Position numbers and translations under genes: made by a program. The notes under the pieces are model-generated. The model searched no databases, was not told the DNA's origin, and was given only the letters and a program-made list of their open reading frames with translations. 64,000 nt of DNA from contig JACEHZ010000594.1 in the NCBI GenBank assembly GCA_017893485.1, positions 1,015,501 through 1,079,500 on the forward strand, given 5' to 3'. This stretch comes from Hemerocallis citrina. Its lineage: Eukaryota; Streptophyta; Magnoliopsida; Asparagales; Asphodelaceae. Position 1 is the stretch's first letter; every line of letters starts with the position of its first letter. This document shows positions 10,460 to 23,670 of the stretch, piece by piece.

Positions 10460-12400
10460 TTCAAACTTAGCATGTTTTTTCAGATTATGCATCTTGATTT
10501 CCTTAACATGAATGGTTTAGTTGGGATGAAGAATTAATAGAAAAATATATGCTTAGATACTGGAAATTTTCATTTTCTTTTACTGTTAAAGAAGCTGATT
10601 TCATGCATCTGATTGTCATCTTGGCATGTTTTTTTTAACCAAAATGGGTTCACTGTGAACTGAGGATGCTATAGCTGTATGCCAAAATCCTCCGGATATG
10701 TACAACAATTGGGTTTTAGATTTAGTTGGGCTAAAGAATTAGTAGAGCAACATATATGCTCAGATAATGGAAATTTTCATTTTCAGATACTGTTAATGAA
10801 GCTGATTGCCATCTTTGGCATGATTTTTTAACAAAAAATGGGTTCACTTCCAAACTAAGTATGCTGCTAGCATCCTCATCTTCTTTTACTGTTAATGAAG
10901 CTTATTTCATGCATCTGATTGTCATCTTGGCATGTTGTTTTGACCAAAATGGGTTCACTGTGAACTGAGGATGCTATTGGTACGTATGCCAAAATCCTCC
11001 GGATATGTACAACAATTGGGTTTTAGATTTAGTTGGGCTAAAAAATTAGTAGAGCAACATATATGCTCAGATAATGGAAATTTTCATTTTTAGATACTGT
11101 TAATGAAGCTGATTGCCATCTTTAGCATGATTTTTTAACAAAAAATGGGTTCACTTCCAAACTAAGTATGCTGCTAGCATCCTCATCTTCTTTTACTGTT
11201 AATGAAGCTTATTTCATGCATCTGATTGTCAGCTTGGCATGTTTTTTTGACCAAAATGGGTTCTCTGTGAACTGAGGATGCTATAGGTACGTATGTCAAA
11301 ATCTTCCGGATATGTACAACAATTGGGTTTTAGATTTAGTTGGGCTAAAGAATTAGTAGAGCAACATATATGCTCAGATAATGGATATTTTCATTTTCAG
11401 ATACTGTTAATGAAGCTGATTGTCATCTTTGGCATGATTTTTTAACAAAAAATGGGTACACTTCCAAAGTAAGTATGCTGCTAGCATCCTCATTTTCTTT
11501 TACTGTTAATGAAGCTTATCTCATGCATCTGATTGTCATCTTGACATGTTTTTTTGACCAAAATGGGTTCACTGTGAACTGAGGATGCTATAGGTACGTA
11601 TGCCAAAATCCTCTGGATATGTACAACAATTGGGTTTTAGATTTAGTTGGGCTAAAGAATTAGTAAAGCAACATATATGCTCAGATAATGGAAATTTTCA
11701 TTTTCAGATACTGTTAATGAAGCTGAGTGCCATCTTTGGCATGATTTTTAACAAAAAATGGGTACACTTCCAAACTAAGTATGCTGCTAGCATCCTCAAT
11801 TTCTTTTACTGTTAATGAAGCTTATTTCATGCATCTGACTGTCATCTTGGCATGTTTTTTTGACCAAAATGGGTTCACTGTGAACTGAGGATGCTATACG
11901 TATGCCAAAATCCTCCGGATATGTACAACAATTGCGTTTTAGATTTAGTTGGGCTAAAGAATTAGTAGAGCAACATATATGCTCAGATAATGGAAATTTT
12001 CATTTTCAGATACTGTTAATGAAGCTGATTGCCATCTTTGGCATGATTTTTTAACAAAAAATGGGTTCACTTCCAAACTAAGTATGCTGCTAGCATCCTC
12101 ATTTTCTTTTACTGTTAATGAAGCTTATTTCATGCATCTGATTGTCATCTTGGCATGTTTATTTGACCAAAATGGGTTCACTGTGAACTGAGGATGCTAT
12201 AAGTACGTATGCCAAAATCCTCCGGATATGTACAACAATGGGTTCACTGTGAAAAATATATGCTTACATACTGGAAATTATCATTTTTCTTTTACTATTA
12301 ATGAAGCTGATTTCATGCATCTGATTGGCATCTAGGCATGTTTTTTTACCAAAATCCTCCAAATCTGTACAAGAATTGGGCTGAACAAACCTTGTGCAGG
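10460..12400. repeat. Left array of a 302-308-bp dimeric tandem repeat
   Basis: The phrase GCCAAAATCCTCCGGATATG or a variant recurs at 10681, 10988, 11295, 11602, 11904 and 12211, a period of 302-307 bp. Partial, more diverged copies lie at both edges. Each unit contains two related halves of about 150 bp: one with CAGATACTGTTAATGAAGCTG then ACAAAAAATGGGTTCACTTCC, the other with CTTTTACTGTTAATGAAGCTT then GACCAAAATGGGTTCACTG. Short open frames inside are accidental. The same repeat forms the right array of the element. Confidence 0.9.
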
Positions 12401-12492
12401 TTTCTTTTGGCGCTACAAACATCAATGATTTAGTTGGGATGAAGAATTATTTTAGAAAAACATATTAGTAGCCATATTAGTTTCTTTTGTTT

Positions 12493-12495
<3 letters not shown>

Positions 12496-12522
<27 letters not shown>
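12496..12522. repeat. (TTA)n microsatellite
   Basis: About nine TTA/ATT triplets in a row inside the CACTA element, between the left repeat array and the transposase gene. The surrounding 12400-12990 is otherwise AT-rich with no recognised coding region except a 70-codon open frame (12552-12764) of unknown meaning. Confidence 0.8.
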
Positions 12523-12524
<2 letters not shown>

Positions 12525-13010
12525 GAGATAAGTAAGTGATGATTAGTAGCCATGAACAGAATAGTTCATGAGTCATCAGATCTTCTTGTTACCGTAGTTA
12601 CAGCACGACGCGCTCATTATTCGTCCGATTCCTCTTCCTCAGCAAATACCCTTTATCATCATCATCTCCTTGAACGGAAAGCCAAATACAGGGGAGACTA
12701 TAGTCAAATTGATATTACACTCGAACACAGGGTGTGCAATAAAATACCACTAAGGTGGTTGTGATAATTTCCACAAAAGGTAGTTTAGGGTTATGTGAAT
12801 AGAGTAGATTGTGTAAAGATTTATTTTTTTTTTTTTGTACATTTTTTGGAACCACAATTTCTTTATTTTACAGTTAAAGATTATATCGTTTATTTATTTG
12901 CAGCTAGGAATGGTTTTCAAAAAGGTAAAATTTAATATATAAAATGCCTTTTACTGTTATTACTATTTAATATATCAAATTTTAATTTCAGATTGTGTGC
13001 TATTGTTATA

Positions 13011-16000
13011 ATGGATAGAAGTTGGATTAGTAAACCACGATTATCCAAGGAGTACCGTGATGGTATTAAAGATTTTATTATCTTTGCCAAACGACATTCC
13101 CGTGATCCCAACCTAATCCTTTGTCCATGCCTCTGGTGTACAAATTGTAATTTGAGGACATGTGACGTAGTACATACACACTTGGTTGTCAACTGTTTTC
13201 TTCAAGGGTACACAAGGTGGTTTTGTCATGGAGAGGATCATACATCAGCTCCTGTTCGTCCGGTTGTATTAGAAAATGAAGATGAGCCCTTAGTGAACGA
13301 AGACTTAAGCGTTTCCGATGAGATGCATGCTTTGTTGCAAGATGCCATGGGGATTCATAATGTTCCTTTCCACACCAATAACCCAACAACCCAAGTTCAC
13401 AATGAGTCAACAGAAACATCACACATTGGTGGTGGGGTGGACGAGGAAATGCCTGGCCCCGCCCCTGAAAATAATAAGCAGCAAGAATCCTTCGCTAAGT
13501 TACTTGAAGATGCTAGTACTCCGTTGTACCGCGATTGCACCAAATTCTCTAAATTCTCATTCATTGTCAGACTATTTCAGATTAAATGTTTAAACGGGTG
13601 GTCTGCTAAGTCCTTCACTATGAAGCATTTCCTGAAATCTGTATTCCAAACTCAGCCTATAAAATCAAAAAATTCCTAAGTTCTTTCGATCTAGGGTATG
13701 AGAAGATAGCAGCATGTCCAAATGACTGTATGCTTTTCACGAGTGGTAAGGAAAGTCTGGAGAATTGCGAAGTGTGTGGTTCTTCGAAATGGATAGAAAG
13801 ACCAAATCAAGACGAGGAAGCCAGTGGATCTACTAAGCGAAGTAGGAAAAAGAAGCCTGCCAAAATACTGCGTTACTTTCCTCTAATTCCTAAGCTACAA
13901 AGGTTGTTTATGTCTACGAAAACTTCTTCTGATATGAAATGGCATGCTGAAGGTCGCACTAATGATGGGATTCTTAGACATCCTGCTGATTCTCAATCTT
14001 GGAAAAAATTTGATGAAAGATATCCTGATTTTACGGAAGATCCTCGGAATGTGAGACTTGGACTAGCTAGTGATGGTTTCAACCCTTTCAGGCAAATGAG
14101 TAGTACATACAGCATATGGCCGGTTGTGTTAATACCATACAATTTGCCGCCTTGGAAATGCATGAAGCAGTCCTCATTTATTTTGTCCATGATAGTTCCT
14201 GGACTGAAAGGTCCTGGAAATGATATAGATGTGTACCTACAACCGTTAATAGATGAACTTCAGAAATTGTGGGTGGGTGTTCCAACCTATGATACTGTGG
14301 CTAAAGAAACATTTTCTCTTCGGGCCGTATTGTCTTGGACAATCAATGATTTTCCAGCATATGCAAATTTATCTGGATATAGTACTAAAGGACGTTATGC
14401 ATGTCCATGTTGTGCTGACCAAACTAGTTCAAGGTGGTTGTACAATGGCAGAAAGTTTTGCTATGTGGGTCATAGGAGATGGTTGCCTGACACACATATA
14501 TTTCGGGCAGAGACAGTGACATTTGATGGTACCGACAAGTGGGAACATGCTCCTGGATGTTCTTCTGGTTCAGATATTTTGAGGCGGGTAGATGGTCATC
14601 AATTCAAATATGGAAAAGAACCAGAAGTCAGGACAAAGGGCAAGAAAAGGGCAAGGCCGGAGCAAGGTGAGGAGACCGATCTATGTGGCGAAGATGAGGA
14701 TCAAAACATGACGAGTTTAGGTGCATGGAAGAAGAAGAATATTTTCTTCAAGTTGCCGTATTGGGAATTCAACTTATTGCGACATAATTTAGATGTGATG
14801 CATATCGGAAAAAATATTAGTGAAAATTGTATAGGAACAGTTATGGGAGATGACCGGAAGACAAAGGACAATCTCAAGAGCCGACTTGATTTGAAGTCAA
14901 TGGGCATCCGACATGAGTTGCACCCAGAAGAATTACCGAACGGGAAAGTACTCCTACCTCCTGCAATCTATTCAATGTCAAAATCGGAGTTGGAATTGTT
15001 TTGCAAAATACTACTGGAACTTAAAGTTCCTGATGGCTATTCTTCTAACATAGCAAGATGTGTCAACTTTAAAGAGAAGAGGCTTCAGGGTCTAAAGTCA
15101 CACGACTACCACATCCTAATGCAGGATCTCCTTCCTATGGCCCTAAGGTCTTCAATGTGTGAGCAAGTCACTACTGTCCTGAAAGATCTTTGTAGCATAT
15201 ATAAAGGTATTTGCTCAAGAATACTTCGTGTTGAAGATATTGACCAATTGGAGCAGTAGGCGGCATTGACACTTAGTAAAATGGAGATGATATTTCCTCC
15301 ATCGTTCTTCACTATAATGATTCACTTGATAATCCACCTTGCTGGTGAAGCCAGAATCGGCAGTCCTGTTCACTATCGGTGGATGTACCCAATTGAGAGG
15401 TAAAAGAATTTATTCATCTTACAAAATTGAATTTTCAAAAGCTCATTTCTTTTAATCCCCTAATCCGCTCTAATTCATTAATTGTACATGTTCAGGAACC
15501 TATACCGGCTAAAGGGTTATGTTAAAAATAGAGCATATCCTGAAGGGTCAATAGCTCAGGGATATCTATCAGAGGAGTGTTCACATTTTTTTCCAGATAT
15601 TTGCTGGGTGTGGAGACATCTTCGAGTAGACCACGTAGAAATCCAGACATTTCCAACCCTGATGGTGCTCAATATCTTTTTGATACCGCTGGCACTACTG
15701 TTGGTAAAGTTGATGCATTTGAGCTAGATAACTTAACGTGGGAACATGCACATCGATATGTGCTAGACCACCATGCATCAGTGGAACCATTTCGAAAGTA
15801 AGTTGCTTTTGAATTTAAATCGAATACAGTGAAAACCGCAGAGTTCGATATTAACTTACTTTTGTTATTCCTTATTTCAATTGATTGTTTTTTAGCGAAT
15901 TTGTCAGGGACATCAAACGAAGGGCTAGACCAAGAAGACTACCACCACGTGAACAAAACAAGTTGATGAATGAAAAATTTCATAAGTGGTTTGAATCTCA

Positions 16001-16760
16001 TGTAGGTGAATTACAGTTATGCAAGTTAATCTTCATTATATCTACATTTTCTATGGTGCTGATACGATTTGTACAAAATTAATAGGTACATTCTTTGGGT
16101 CCTGAAGGTGTGTCATCTGAAATACAAGTACTTGCCAAAGGTCCCTATAAGATGGTCAAAAGATTCGGAGGATACATATTCAATGGTTTTAGATTTAGTA
16201 CTAAGGATCGTGAATGTAATTTGAAGTCTCAAAATAGTGGAATGGTAGTGACGTCTAAGACTAGAAGTTATGCTTCCAAATCGGACACGAGGCCTGTAGA
16301 TGGAGATCTCGACTACTATGGAGTGCTCACGGATATCATTGAGTTGAATTATTTTGGTCATTTCCGTGTTGTCTTATTTCGTGGGGATTGGGCTGAGTTT
16401 GATAGGAATTTTGCTAACAACAAGGATAAGTTTGGCTTCACAGTTGTAAACTTCTCAAAATTGATTCAGATCGGTACACACATTAGCCATGAGCTATTTG
16501 TGTTTCCATCCCAAGTGCAACAAGTGTTCTACATTGAAGATCCAACCCTGCCAAAATTGTATGTGGCTCTCGCTATGCAACCAAGAGATGTATTCCAACT
16601 GGGCGATACTTCAGAAGATGAAGACGGTGAAGTCATGAACAGTTACATTGCTTCTGAGTTTCCTGTGTTTGATGTAAACACAACCGACGGTGGAATTTGC
16701 GGGACTTGGTTCCGCAAGGATGGAGAAGAGGGCGATGTATTGGAAGATGTCGTATTGTAG
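13011..16760 (+). pseudogene. CACTA Tnp2-type (TnpD) transposase, broken
   Basis: Starts at ATG 13011 after an acceptor TTTCAG. Domains in order: a transposase-associated domain (MDRSWISKPRLSKEYRDGI, with CPCLWCTN and HLVVNCFLQGYTRW); the Tnp2 domain (MKWHAEGR, WPVVLIPYNLPPW, DFPAYANLSGYSTKGRYACP, HNLDVMHIGKN); a DUF4218 region (IHLIIHLAGEARIGSPVHYR); and a DUF4216 region (YYGVLTDIIELNYFG). Inferred introns: 15400-15495, 15798-15895, 16002-16085. Damage: a frameshift near 13622, a TAG at 15257-15259 (VEDIDQLEQ*AALTL), and a frameshift in the T run near 15588. The enzyme would bind and cut CACTA ends in the nucleus. It cannot make full-length protein from this copy. Confidence 0.9.
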
Positions 16761-18622
16761 TTTACTTGATTTCCAATCTCAATATTATATGTCTGTAATT
16801 TTTGTGTCTTAAATCTTGTTGTAATATTATGTCTGTAATTCCGAACATGTTCATTGTGAATTTAATACACCGGTTTAATTATCTTTCTATTTTCTACTGC
16901 TTGGTGTTATTTACATTAAACTATGCTTAGTGTCATTTGAACCAAACTATCATTGTAATTTAATTTGTTACAAATCTCATTTTTTTTAATTTTTTTATAA
17001 TTATGTTGGTTTGTTAATCCTACTAAAGTACAAATTTTATGATAGTTATTATAAACATGTTATTAATTAAATTTGCATCTCTAAGGAAGTTATTGAATCC
17101 TTGACAGGTACAACATGCCGAGGCATGGAAAGAGGATAAATATAAATGATGGCAACGAGAGCCATGGGGATGAGTAGCCACTACATAATAGTGGCAGTCA
17201 AACAGATGAGGGTGAGGGTAGCACGCCGCCCACTGTCAAAAAATATCGTGGGCGAACTAAGATGACGAATATTTGGAGACTTAAGAATGACGAAAGGATT
17301 GTGGTGGAGGTAAACGGTGTCGGGCAACCGGTTGGCGATAACGCCAGCAAATTTTCTTCCTTTATTGGGGTTATAGCAAGGAACCCACGGATAGTTCCTT
17401 TGTCATACGAGAGTTGGCCGAAGGTGCCAACCACGACAAAGGCCACTGCTATTACGACAATCAAGGTATTTCCCATCTAAAATAAATAATTGGTAGGCGC
17501 AAATATATTATTGAAATATGTATTTTTAGTGATGAGTAATAAATTTTGTAGCAATACTTCTCGTTCGCCGACTCCCTTACGCCTTGGGTTGAAAAGTCAC
17601 TCTCCAAAAAGTGGAGGGACTACAAGAGTGACTTGAAGGCGAGGTATTTTGACAAAGACCTTTCAGAGGCGGAGAATGCAAGGGATGTGCCAGAAAATGT
17701 GGAGCCTTCAGATTGGCAATTCCTTGTGCACTACTGGAGTTCGGCGATCGGTCAGGTATTTACATTAAAGGCACAAAAATCTAATGAGTATGTGGTTGTA
17801 TGGCTACTCTAATGAATTTTTCTGCTAACTTCATTGTGGCATGTACAGAAAAGGGCAGAGGTGGGTGTTGCCAGTCGGTCAAAGCAGCTAGTGTTGCACA
17901 CCGCTGGTACACAGAGCTTTGCTCTGATTCGGGAAGAATTGGTAGGCGCAATCGTATTGAACATTTTTTACTTACAGTTATTTGTTTATAACTATTTCAT
18001 CTTACTAATATATAGGAAGAAGATTTGGGGGGTCCTACGGAGTTTGGCGACATTGACTTTTTCGATGCCACCCACAAATCGAAGGATGGGACGTATGCGA
18101 GCCCTGAGGCAGCACGGATTCTGGTAATTTGTGAACTAATATCTAATGAGTAGTTGAAATCTCATCTGCTTTTAACTCTGATTGTTATATCCTTTTACAG
18201 ACTAACGCTCGGAGAAGGTATGATGAAATCTCTTCCGCTTCAGATTCTGACCCTACAGCGGCACCTTCAGATTTCCGTACCCGGCAGAGAGTTGCCTTGA
18301 CCGAGGTTAGGGGAAAGGAGAGGCATGGACGTGTCCGTGGTATGGGGCTAAGACCAACCCCCTCACGGCTATTCGGACGGAGTGAATCTAGTTCAAGTGA
18401 CAATCGGGACGAGGAGATGACTTCATTAAAGGCACAAGTTGCACTCCTACAAGAACAAATGGCCCATTTAATAGGGCAGCAATCCCAAGTCCCACCCTCG
18501 GTAAGTCTTTAAATTGGTATTTTTAAAGAGATTGTGGTCTTGAATGCATGAAAGACACGTACTAGTGTTTGTGAGTCTGCATTGTGGCTGTCGTCTATAA
18601 GCATTTCGTCTATGTTTCTTAA

Positions 18623-18927
18623 GTGGGCTGTGATTAGAAAGAAAGGGCTGGAGTGGAGATCTGGAAACCCAAATAGAGACATCTCGTTTATTATAATCTA
18701 TACTTATTGTTGGACCAACCCCCTCTTGCTGTTGTTGCTGATGTCTCTTTGTGTGCGTGTGTTGAAGAGAATGAAGGGATGAGAGAGAGTTGAGGAAAAT
18801 GCCGCTATGTTAGCCTGGTGTATCCTCATTCTCTACCATCCCGCTTTCTGGCTCCATATATGGCTTCTATATTAAATTGGTTTTCTTCCACGATGACAGT
18901 CCGTAATACTACACTTGATATGAGCCC
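18623..18927 (+). repeat. Dispersed repeat R, copy 1
   Basis: First of three similar segments of about 300 bp in the right arm of the CACTA element (others at 19457-19746 and 22919-23220). Shared phrases: GGGCTGTGATTAGAAAGA, GGAGTGGAGATCTGGAAACC, GAGGAAAATGCCGCTATGTT and CACGATGACAGT. No coding capacity. Confidence 0.75.
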
Positions 18928-19077
18928 TGTTCATAGCTGCACCCTATTGCATACTCACAAACAACTAATACGTGTCGTTCATGCATTGTATGACCAACCC
19001 CACTTTGGCACATAACATGCTTAGATGACATTGTATGACCTGCAAACAAGGTTTGTTCAGCCGTGTTGTTGTACTGA

Positions 19078-19440
19078 TTTGGAGGATTTTGGTATGCTAG
19101 CAGCATACTTAGTTTGGAAGTGAACCCATTTTTGTTAAAAAATCATGCCAAAGATGGCAATCAGGTTCTCTAACAGTATCTGAAAATGAAAATATCCATT
19201 ATCTGAGCATATATGTTGCTCTACTAATTCTTTAGCCCAACTAAATCTAAAACCCAATTGTTGTACATATCCGGAGGATTTTGGCATACAGCTATACCAT
19301 CCTCAGTTCACAGTGAACCCATTTTGGTTAAAAAATCATGCCAAAGATGGCAATCAGATGCATGAAATCAGCTTCTTTAACAGTATCTGAAAATGAAAAT
19401 TTTCATTATCTGAGCATATATGTTTCTTTAACAGTGACTG
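19078..19440 (-). repeat. Inverted copies of the ~305-bp repeat
   Basis: This block is the reverse complement of the array unit. For example, GGAGGATTTTGGCATAC near 19275 matches GTATGCCAAAATCCTCC in the arrays, and CTGAAAATGAAAATATCC matches the core of the unit. It sits about 500 bp before the direct right array, so a transcript through both would fold back on itself. Confidence 0.85.
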
Positions 19441-19456
19441 TGAACAATTGTTCTTA

Positions 19457-19746
19457 ATTGGGCTGTGATTAGAAAGAGACGAGTTGGAGTGGAGATCTGG
19501 AAACCCATATAGAGACATCTTGTTCATAATAATTTATTATTGTTGTTGTTCTTGTCGCTCTTGCTGTTGTTGCTGATGTCTCTATGTGTTCGTTTGCTGA
19601 AGGGAAAGAAGGTATGAGAGAGAGATGAGGAAAATGCCGCTATGTTAGCCTGGTGTATCCTCATTCTCTACCATTCCTCTTTCTGGCTTCTTTATTTGGT
19701 TTCCTTCCACGATGACAATTCCTTAAAACTACACTTGATATGAGCC
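19457..19746 (+). repeat. Dispersed repeat R, copy 2
   Basis: Second copy of the roughly 300-bp segment described at 18623, between the inverted and direct repeat blocks. It carries the TTGTTGTTGTTCTTGTCGC stretch that copy 1 has in altered form. Confidence 0.75.
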
Positions 19747-19959
19747 ATATTCGTATTTTTCTTCAATGAAGAATTGATCTATGACTACAATCTCCATTCA
19801 AAGCCCAATCAAAATTTGTTTTGGAGCCACAAACATCAATGAAGAATTAATAGAGAAACATAAATGATTATATGATGGAAATTTTCATTTTCTTTTACTG
19901 TTAAAGAAGCTTATTTCATGCATCTGATTGTCTTCTAGGCACATTTTTTTGACCAAAAT

Positions 19960-22720
19960 GGGTTAACTGAATTAGTAGAGCAACATATATGCTTAGATAA
20001 TGGAAATTTTCATTTTCAGATACTGTTAATGAAGCTGATTGCCATCTTTGGCATGATTTTTTAACAAAAAATGGGTTCACTTCCAAACTAAGTATGCTGC
20101 TAGCATCCCCATCTTCTTTTACTGTTAATGAAGCTTATTTCATGCATCTGATTGTCATCTTGGCATGTTTTTTTGACCAAAATGGGTTCACTGTGAACTG
20201 AGGATGCCATAGGTACGTATGCCAAAATCCTCTGGATATCTACAACAATTGGGTTTTAGATTTAGTTGGGCTAAAGAATTAGTAGAGCAACATATATGCT
20301 CAGATAATGGATATTTTCATTTTCAGATACTGTTAAAGAACCTGATTGCCCTCTTTGGCATGATTTTTTAACAAAAAATGGGTTCACTTCCAAACTAAGT
20401 ATGCTGCTAGCATCCTCATTTTCTTTTACTGTTAATGAAGCTTATTTCATGCATCTGATTGTCATCTTGGCATGTTTTTTTGACCAAAATGGGTTCACTG
20501 TGAACTCAGGATGCTATAGCTGTATGGCAAAATCCTCCGGATATGTACAACAATTGGGTTTTAGATTTAGTTGGGCTAAAGAATTAGTAGAGCAACATAT
20601 ATGCTCAGATAATGGATATTTTCATTTTCAGATACTGTTAAAGAACCTGATTGCCATCTTTGGCATGATTTTTTAACAAAAAATGGGTTCACTTCCAAAC
20701 TAAGTATGCTGCTAGCATCCTCATCTTCTTTTACTGTTAAAGAAGCTGATTTCATGCATCTGATTGTCATCTTGGCATGTTTTTTTGACCAAAATGGGTT
20801 CACTGTGAACTGAGGATGCTATAGCTGTATGCCAAAATCCTCCGGATATGTACAACAATTGGGTTTTAGATTTAGTTGGGCTAAAGAATTAGTAGAGCAA
20901 CATATATGCTCAGATAATGGAAATTTTCATTTTCAGATACTGTTAATGAAGCTGATTGCCATCTTTGGCATGATTTTTTTAAAAAAAATGGGTTCACTTC
21001 CAAACTAAGTATGCTGCTAGCATCCTCATCTTCTTTTACTGTTAATGAAGCTTATTTCATGCATCTGATTGTCATCTTGGCATTTTTTTTGACCAAAATG
21101 GGTTCACTGTGAACTGAGGATGCTATAGCTGTATGCCAAAATCCTCCGGATATGTACAACAATTGGGTTTTAGATTTAGTTGGGCTAAAGAATTAGTAGA
21201 GCAACATATATGCTCAGATAATGGATATTTTCATTTTCAGATACTGTTAGAGAAGCTGATTGCCATCTTTGGCATGATTTTTTTTAAAAAAATGGGTTCA
21301 CTTCCAAACTAAGTATGCTGCTAGCATCCTCATCTTCTTTTACTGTTAATGAAGCTTATTTCATGCATCTGATTGTCATCTTGGCATTTTTTTTGACCAA
21401 AATGGGTTCACTGTGATTTGAGGATGGTATAGCTGTATGCCAAAATCCTCCGGATATGTACAACAATTGGGTTTTAGATTTAGTTGGGCTAAAGAATTAG
21501 TAGAGCAACATATATGCTCAGATAATGGATATTTTCATTTTCAGATACTGTTAGAGAACCTGATTGCCATCTTTGGCATGATTTTTTAACAAAAAATGGG
21601 TTCACTTCCAAACTAAGTATGCTGCTAGCATCCTCATCTTCTTTTACTGTTAATGAAGCTTATTTCATGCATCTGATTGTCATCTTGGCATGTTTTTTTG
21701 ACCAAAATGGGTTCACTGTGAACTGAGGATGGTATAGCTGTATGCCAAAATCCTCCGAATATTTACAACAATTGGGTTTTAGATTTAGTTGGGGTAAAGA
21801 ATTAGTAGAGCAACATATATGCTCAGATAATGAATATTTTCATTTTCAGATACTGTTAGAGAACCTGATTGCCATCTTTGGCATGATTTTTTAACATAAA
21901 ATGGGTTCACTTCCAAACTAAGTATGCTGCTAGCATCCTCATCTTCTTTTACTGTTAATGAAGCTTATTTCATGCATCTGATTGTCATCTTGGCATGTTT
22001 TTTTGACCAAAATGGGTTCACTGTGAACTGAGGATGGTATAGCTGTATGCCAAAATCCTCCGGATATGTACAACAATTGGGTTTTAGATTTAGTTGGGCT
22101 AAAGAATTAGTAGAGCAACATATATGCTCAGATAATGGAAATTTTCATTTTCAGATACTGTTAATGAAGCTGATTGCCATCTTTGGCATGATTTTTTAAC
22201 AAAAAATGGGTTCACTTCCAAACTAAGTATGCTCCTAGCATCCTCATCTTCTTTTACTGTTAATGAAGCTTATTTCATGCATCTGATTGTCAGCTTGGCA
22301 TGTTTTTTTGACCAAAATGGGTTCACTGTGAACTGAGGATGCTATAGGTACGTATGCCAAAATCCTCCGGATATGTACAACAATTGGGTTTTAGATTTAG
22401 TTGGGCTAAAGAATTAGTAAAGCAACATATATGCTCAGATAAGATATTTTCATTTTCAGATACTGTTAATGAAGCTGATTGCCATCTTTGGCATGATTTT
22501 TTAACAAAAAATGGGTTCACTTCCAAACTAAGTATGCTGCTAGCATCATCATCTTCTTTTACTGTTAATGAAGCTTATTTCATGCATCTGATTGTCAGCT
22601 TGGCATGTTTTTTTGACCAAAATGGGTTCACTGTGAACTGAGAATGCTATAAGTATGTATGCCAAAATCCTCCGGATATGTACAACAATTGGGCTGAACA
22701 AACCTTGTGGGGGTTTCTTT
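19960..22720. repeat. Right array of the ~305-bp dimeric tandem repeat
   Basis: The same unit as the left array, with the marker phrase at 20221, 20526, 20831, 21135, 21439, 21744, 22049, 22357 and 22661 (period 304-308 bp), plus a partial copy before the first. Neighbouring units are almost identical, suggesting recent amplification or homogenisation. By the inferred gene model this lies in the last intron of the TnpA-like gene. Open frames such as 20401-20676 and 22354-22641 are repeat by-products. Confidence 0.9.
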
Positions 22721-22918
22721 TGGAGCCACAAACATCAATGATTTAGTTGGGATGAAGAATTAATAGAGAAGCATATATGCTTAGATGCCGCTATGTTATC
22801 ATTTTTCTTTTACTGTTAAAGAAGCTGAATTCATGCATCTGAAGATTTAAGATCGAGGATGGAAAATTTTGATTGGGCTGTGATTGGATTGTTTAGTGGC
22901 TGTTGTCTATGTTCTTAA

Positions 22919-23220
22919 TTGGGCTGTGATTAGAAAGAGAGGGCTCGAGTGGAGATCTGGAAACCCATATAGAGACATCTTTTTCATAATAATTTATTAT
23001 TATTATTGTTCTTGTCGCTCTTGCTGTTGTTGCTGATGTCTCTTTGTGTTCGTGTGCTGAAGGGAAACAAGGGATGAGAGAGAGATGAGGAAAATGCCGC
23101 TATGTTAGCCTGGTGTATCCAAAGTCTCTACCATTCTTCTTTCTGTTTCCATTTCTGGCTTCTATATTTGGTTTCCTTCCACGATGACAGTTCCCTAAAA
23201 ATACACTTGATATGAGCCCT
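22919..23220 (+). repeat. Dispersed repeat R, copy 3
   Basis: Third copy of the roughly 300-bp segment. It directly follows the right array and has the same internal order of phrases as the copies at 18623 and 19457. Confidence 0.75.
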
Positions 23221-23670
23221 ATCTTATTTTTCTTATTTTTCTTATATTTGGTTTCCTTCCACGATGACAGTTTCATGGATTGTCTGAACAATCCATGAAA
23301 GATATGCTTAGATACTGAATTTTCATTTGTTTTACTGTTTTAGATAGTGGATAATCCCAATCAGAGGAGAATATAAAGGTTTCAAGTTAGATACTGAATT
23401 TTCATTTGTTTTGTTGTTTTAGATATATTTAAAAACAAAATTAAGTACTAGATTTTTAGCATTGCAATGTAATTATTTTACCTCTCTATATATCATTAAC
23501 AATTCCATTTGCAATTGGCACTTTGATCTTATAATTTAAGATACAGGTTGATCTTTTTGCAAGTTCAAAAAATATGTATATTCTGTATTGTGGTCTACTG
23601 TTGAATTAAACTATTGTTTTTTTCACAGAGCGGTCGCCCAGATGAAGGAAATTCTGATGATCAGAACTGA

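Larger units (their letters stand above)
17115..23670 (+). pseudogene. CACTA Transposase_24 (TnpA-like) gene, with early stop
   Basis: Starts at ATG 17115 (MPRHGKRININ). Inferred exons: 17115-17465, 17552-17755, 17849-17941, 18016-18123, 18201-18500 and a last exon 23629-23670 encoding SGRPDEGNSDDQN, all phase 0. The family signature is clear: DSLTPWVEKSLSKKWRDYKS, WQFLVHYWSS, then a Gly/Arg segment (GRVRGMGLRPTPSRLFG) and a short coiled coil (MTSLKAQVALLQEQMAHLIG). A TAG at 17175-17177 stops the frame after 20 codons. The reading frame reopens at once, and an ATG at 17260 (MTNIWRLKND) could serve as a downstream start. Without the last exon the frame would end at 18512. TnpA-like proteins bind the subterminal repeats. 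The last intron would contain the right repeat arrays. Confidence 0.75.

Noticed and set aside
11600..22641. Several similar small open frames (11600-11815, 20401-20676, 22354-22641) suggesting a small-protein family
   Set aside because: They are the same stretch of the ~305-bp tandem repeat read through; copies differ by random stops and frameshifts and show no sign of coding constraint.
10460..22720. CRISPR-like repeat arrays
   Set aside because: Units are contiguous ~305-bp tandem repeats without spacers, in a plant transposon.
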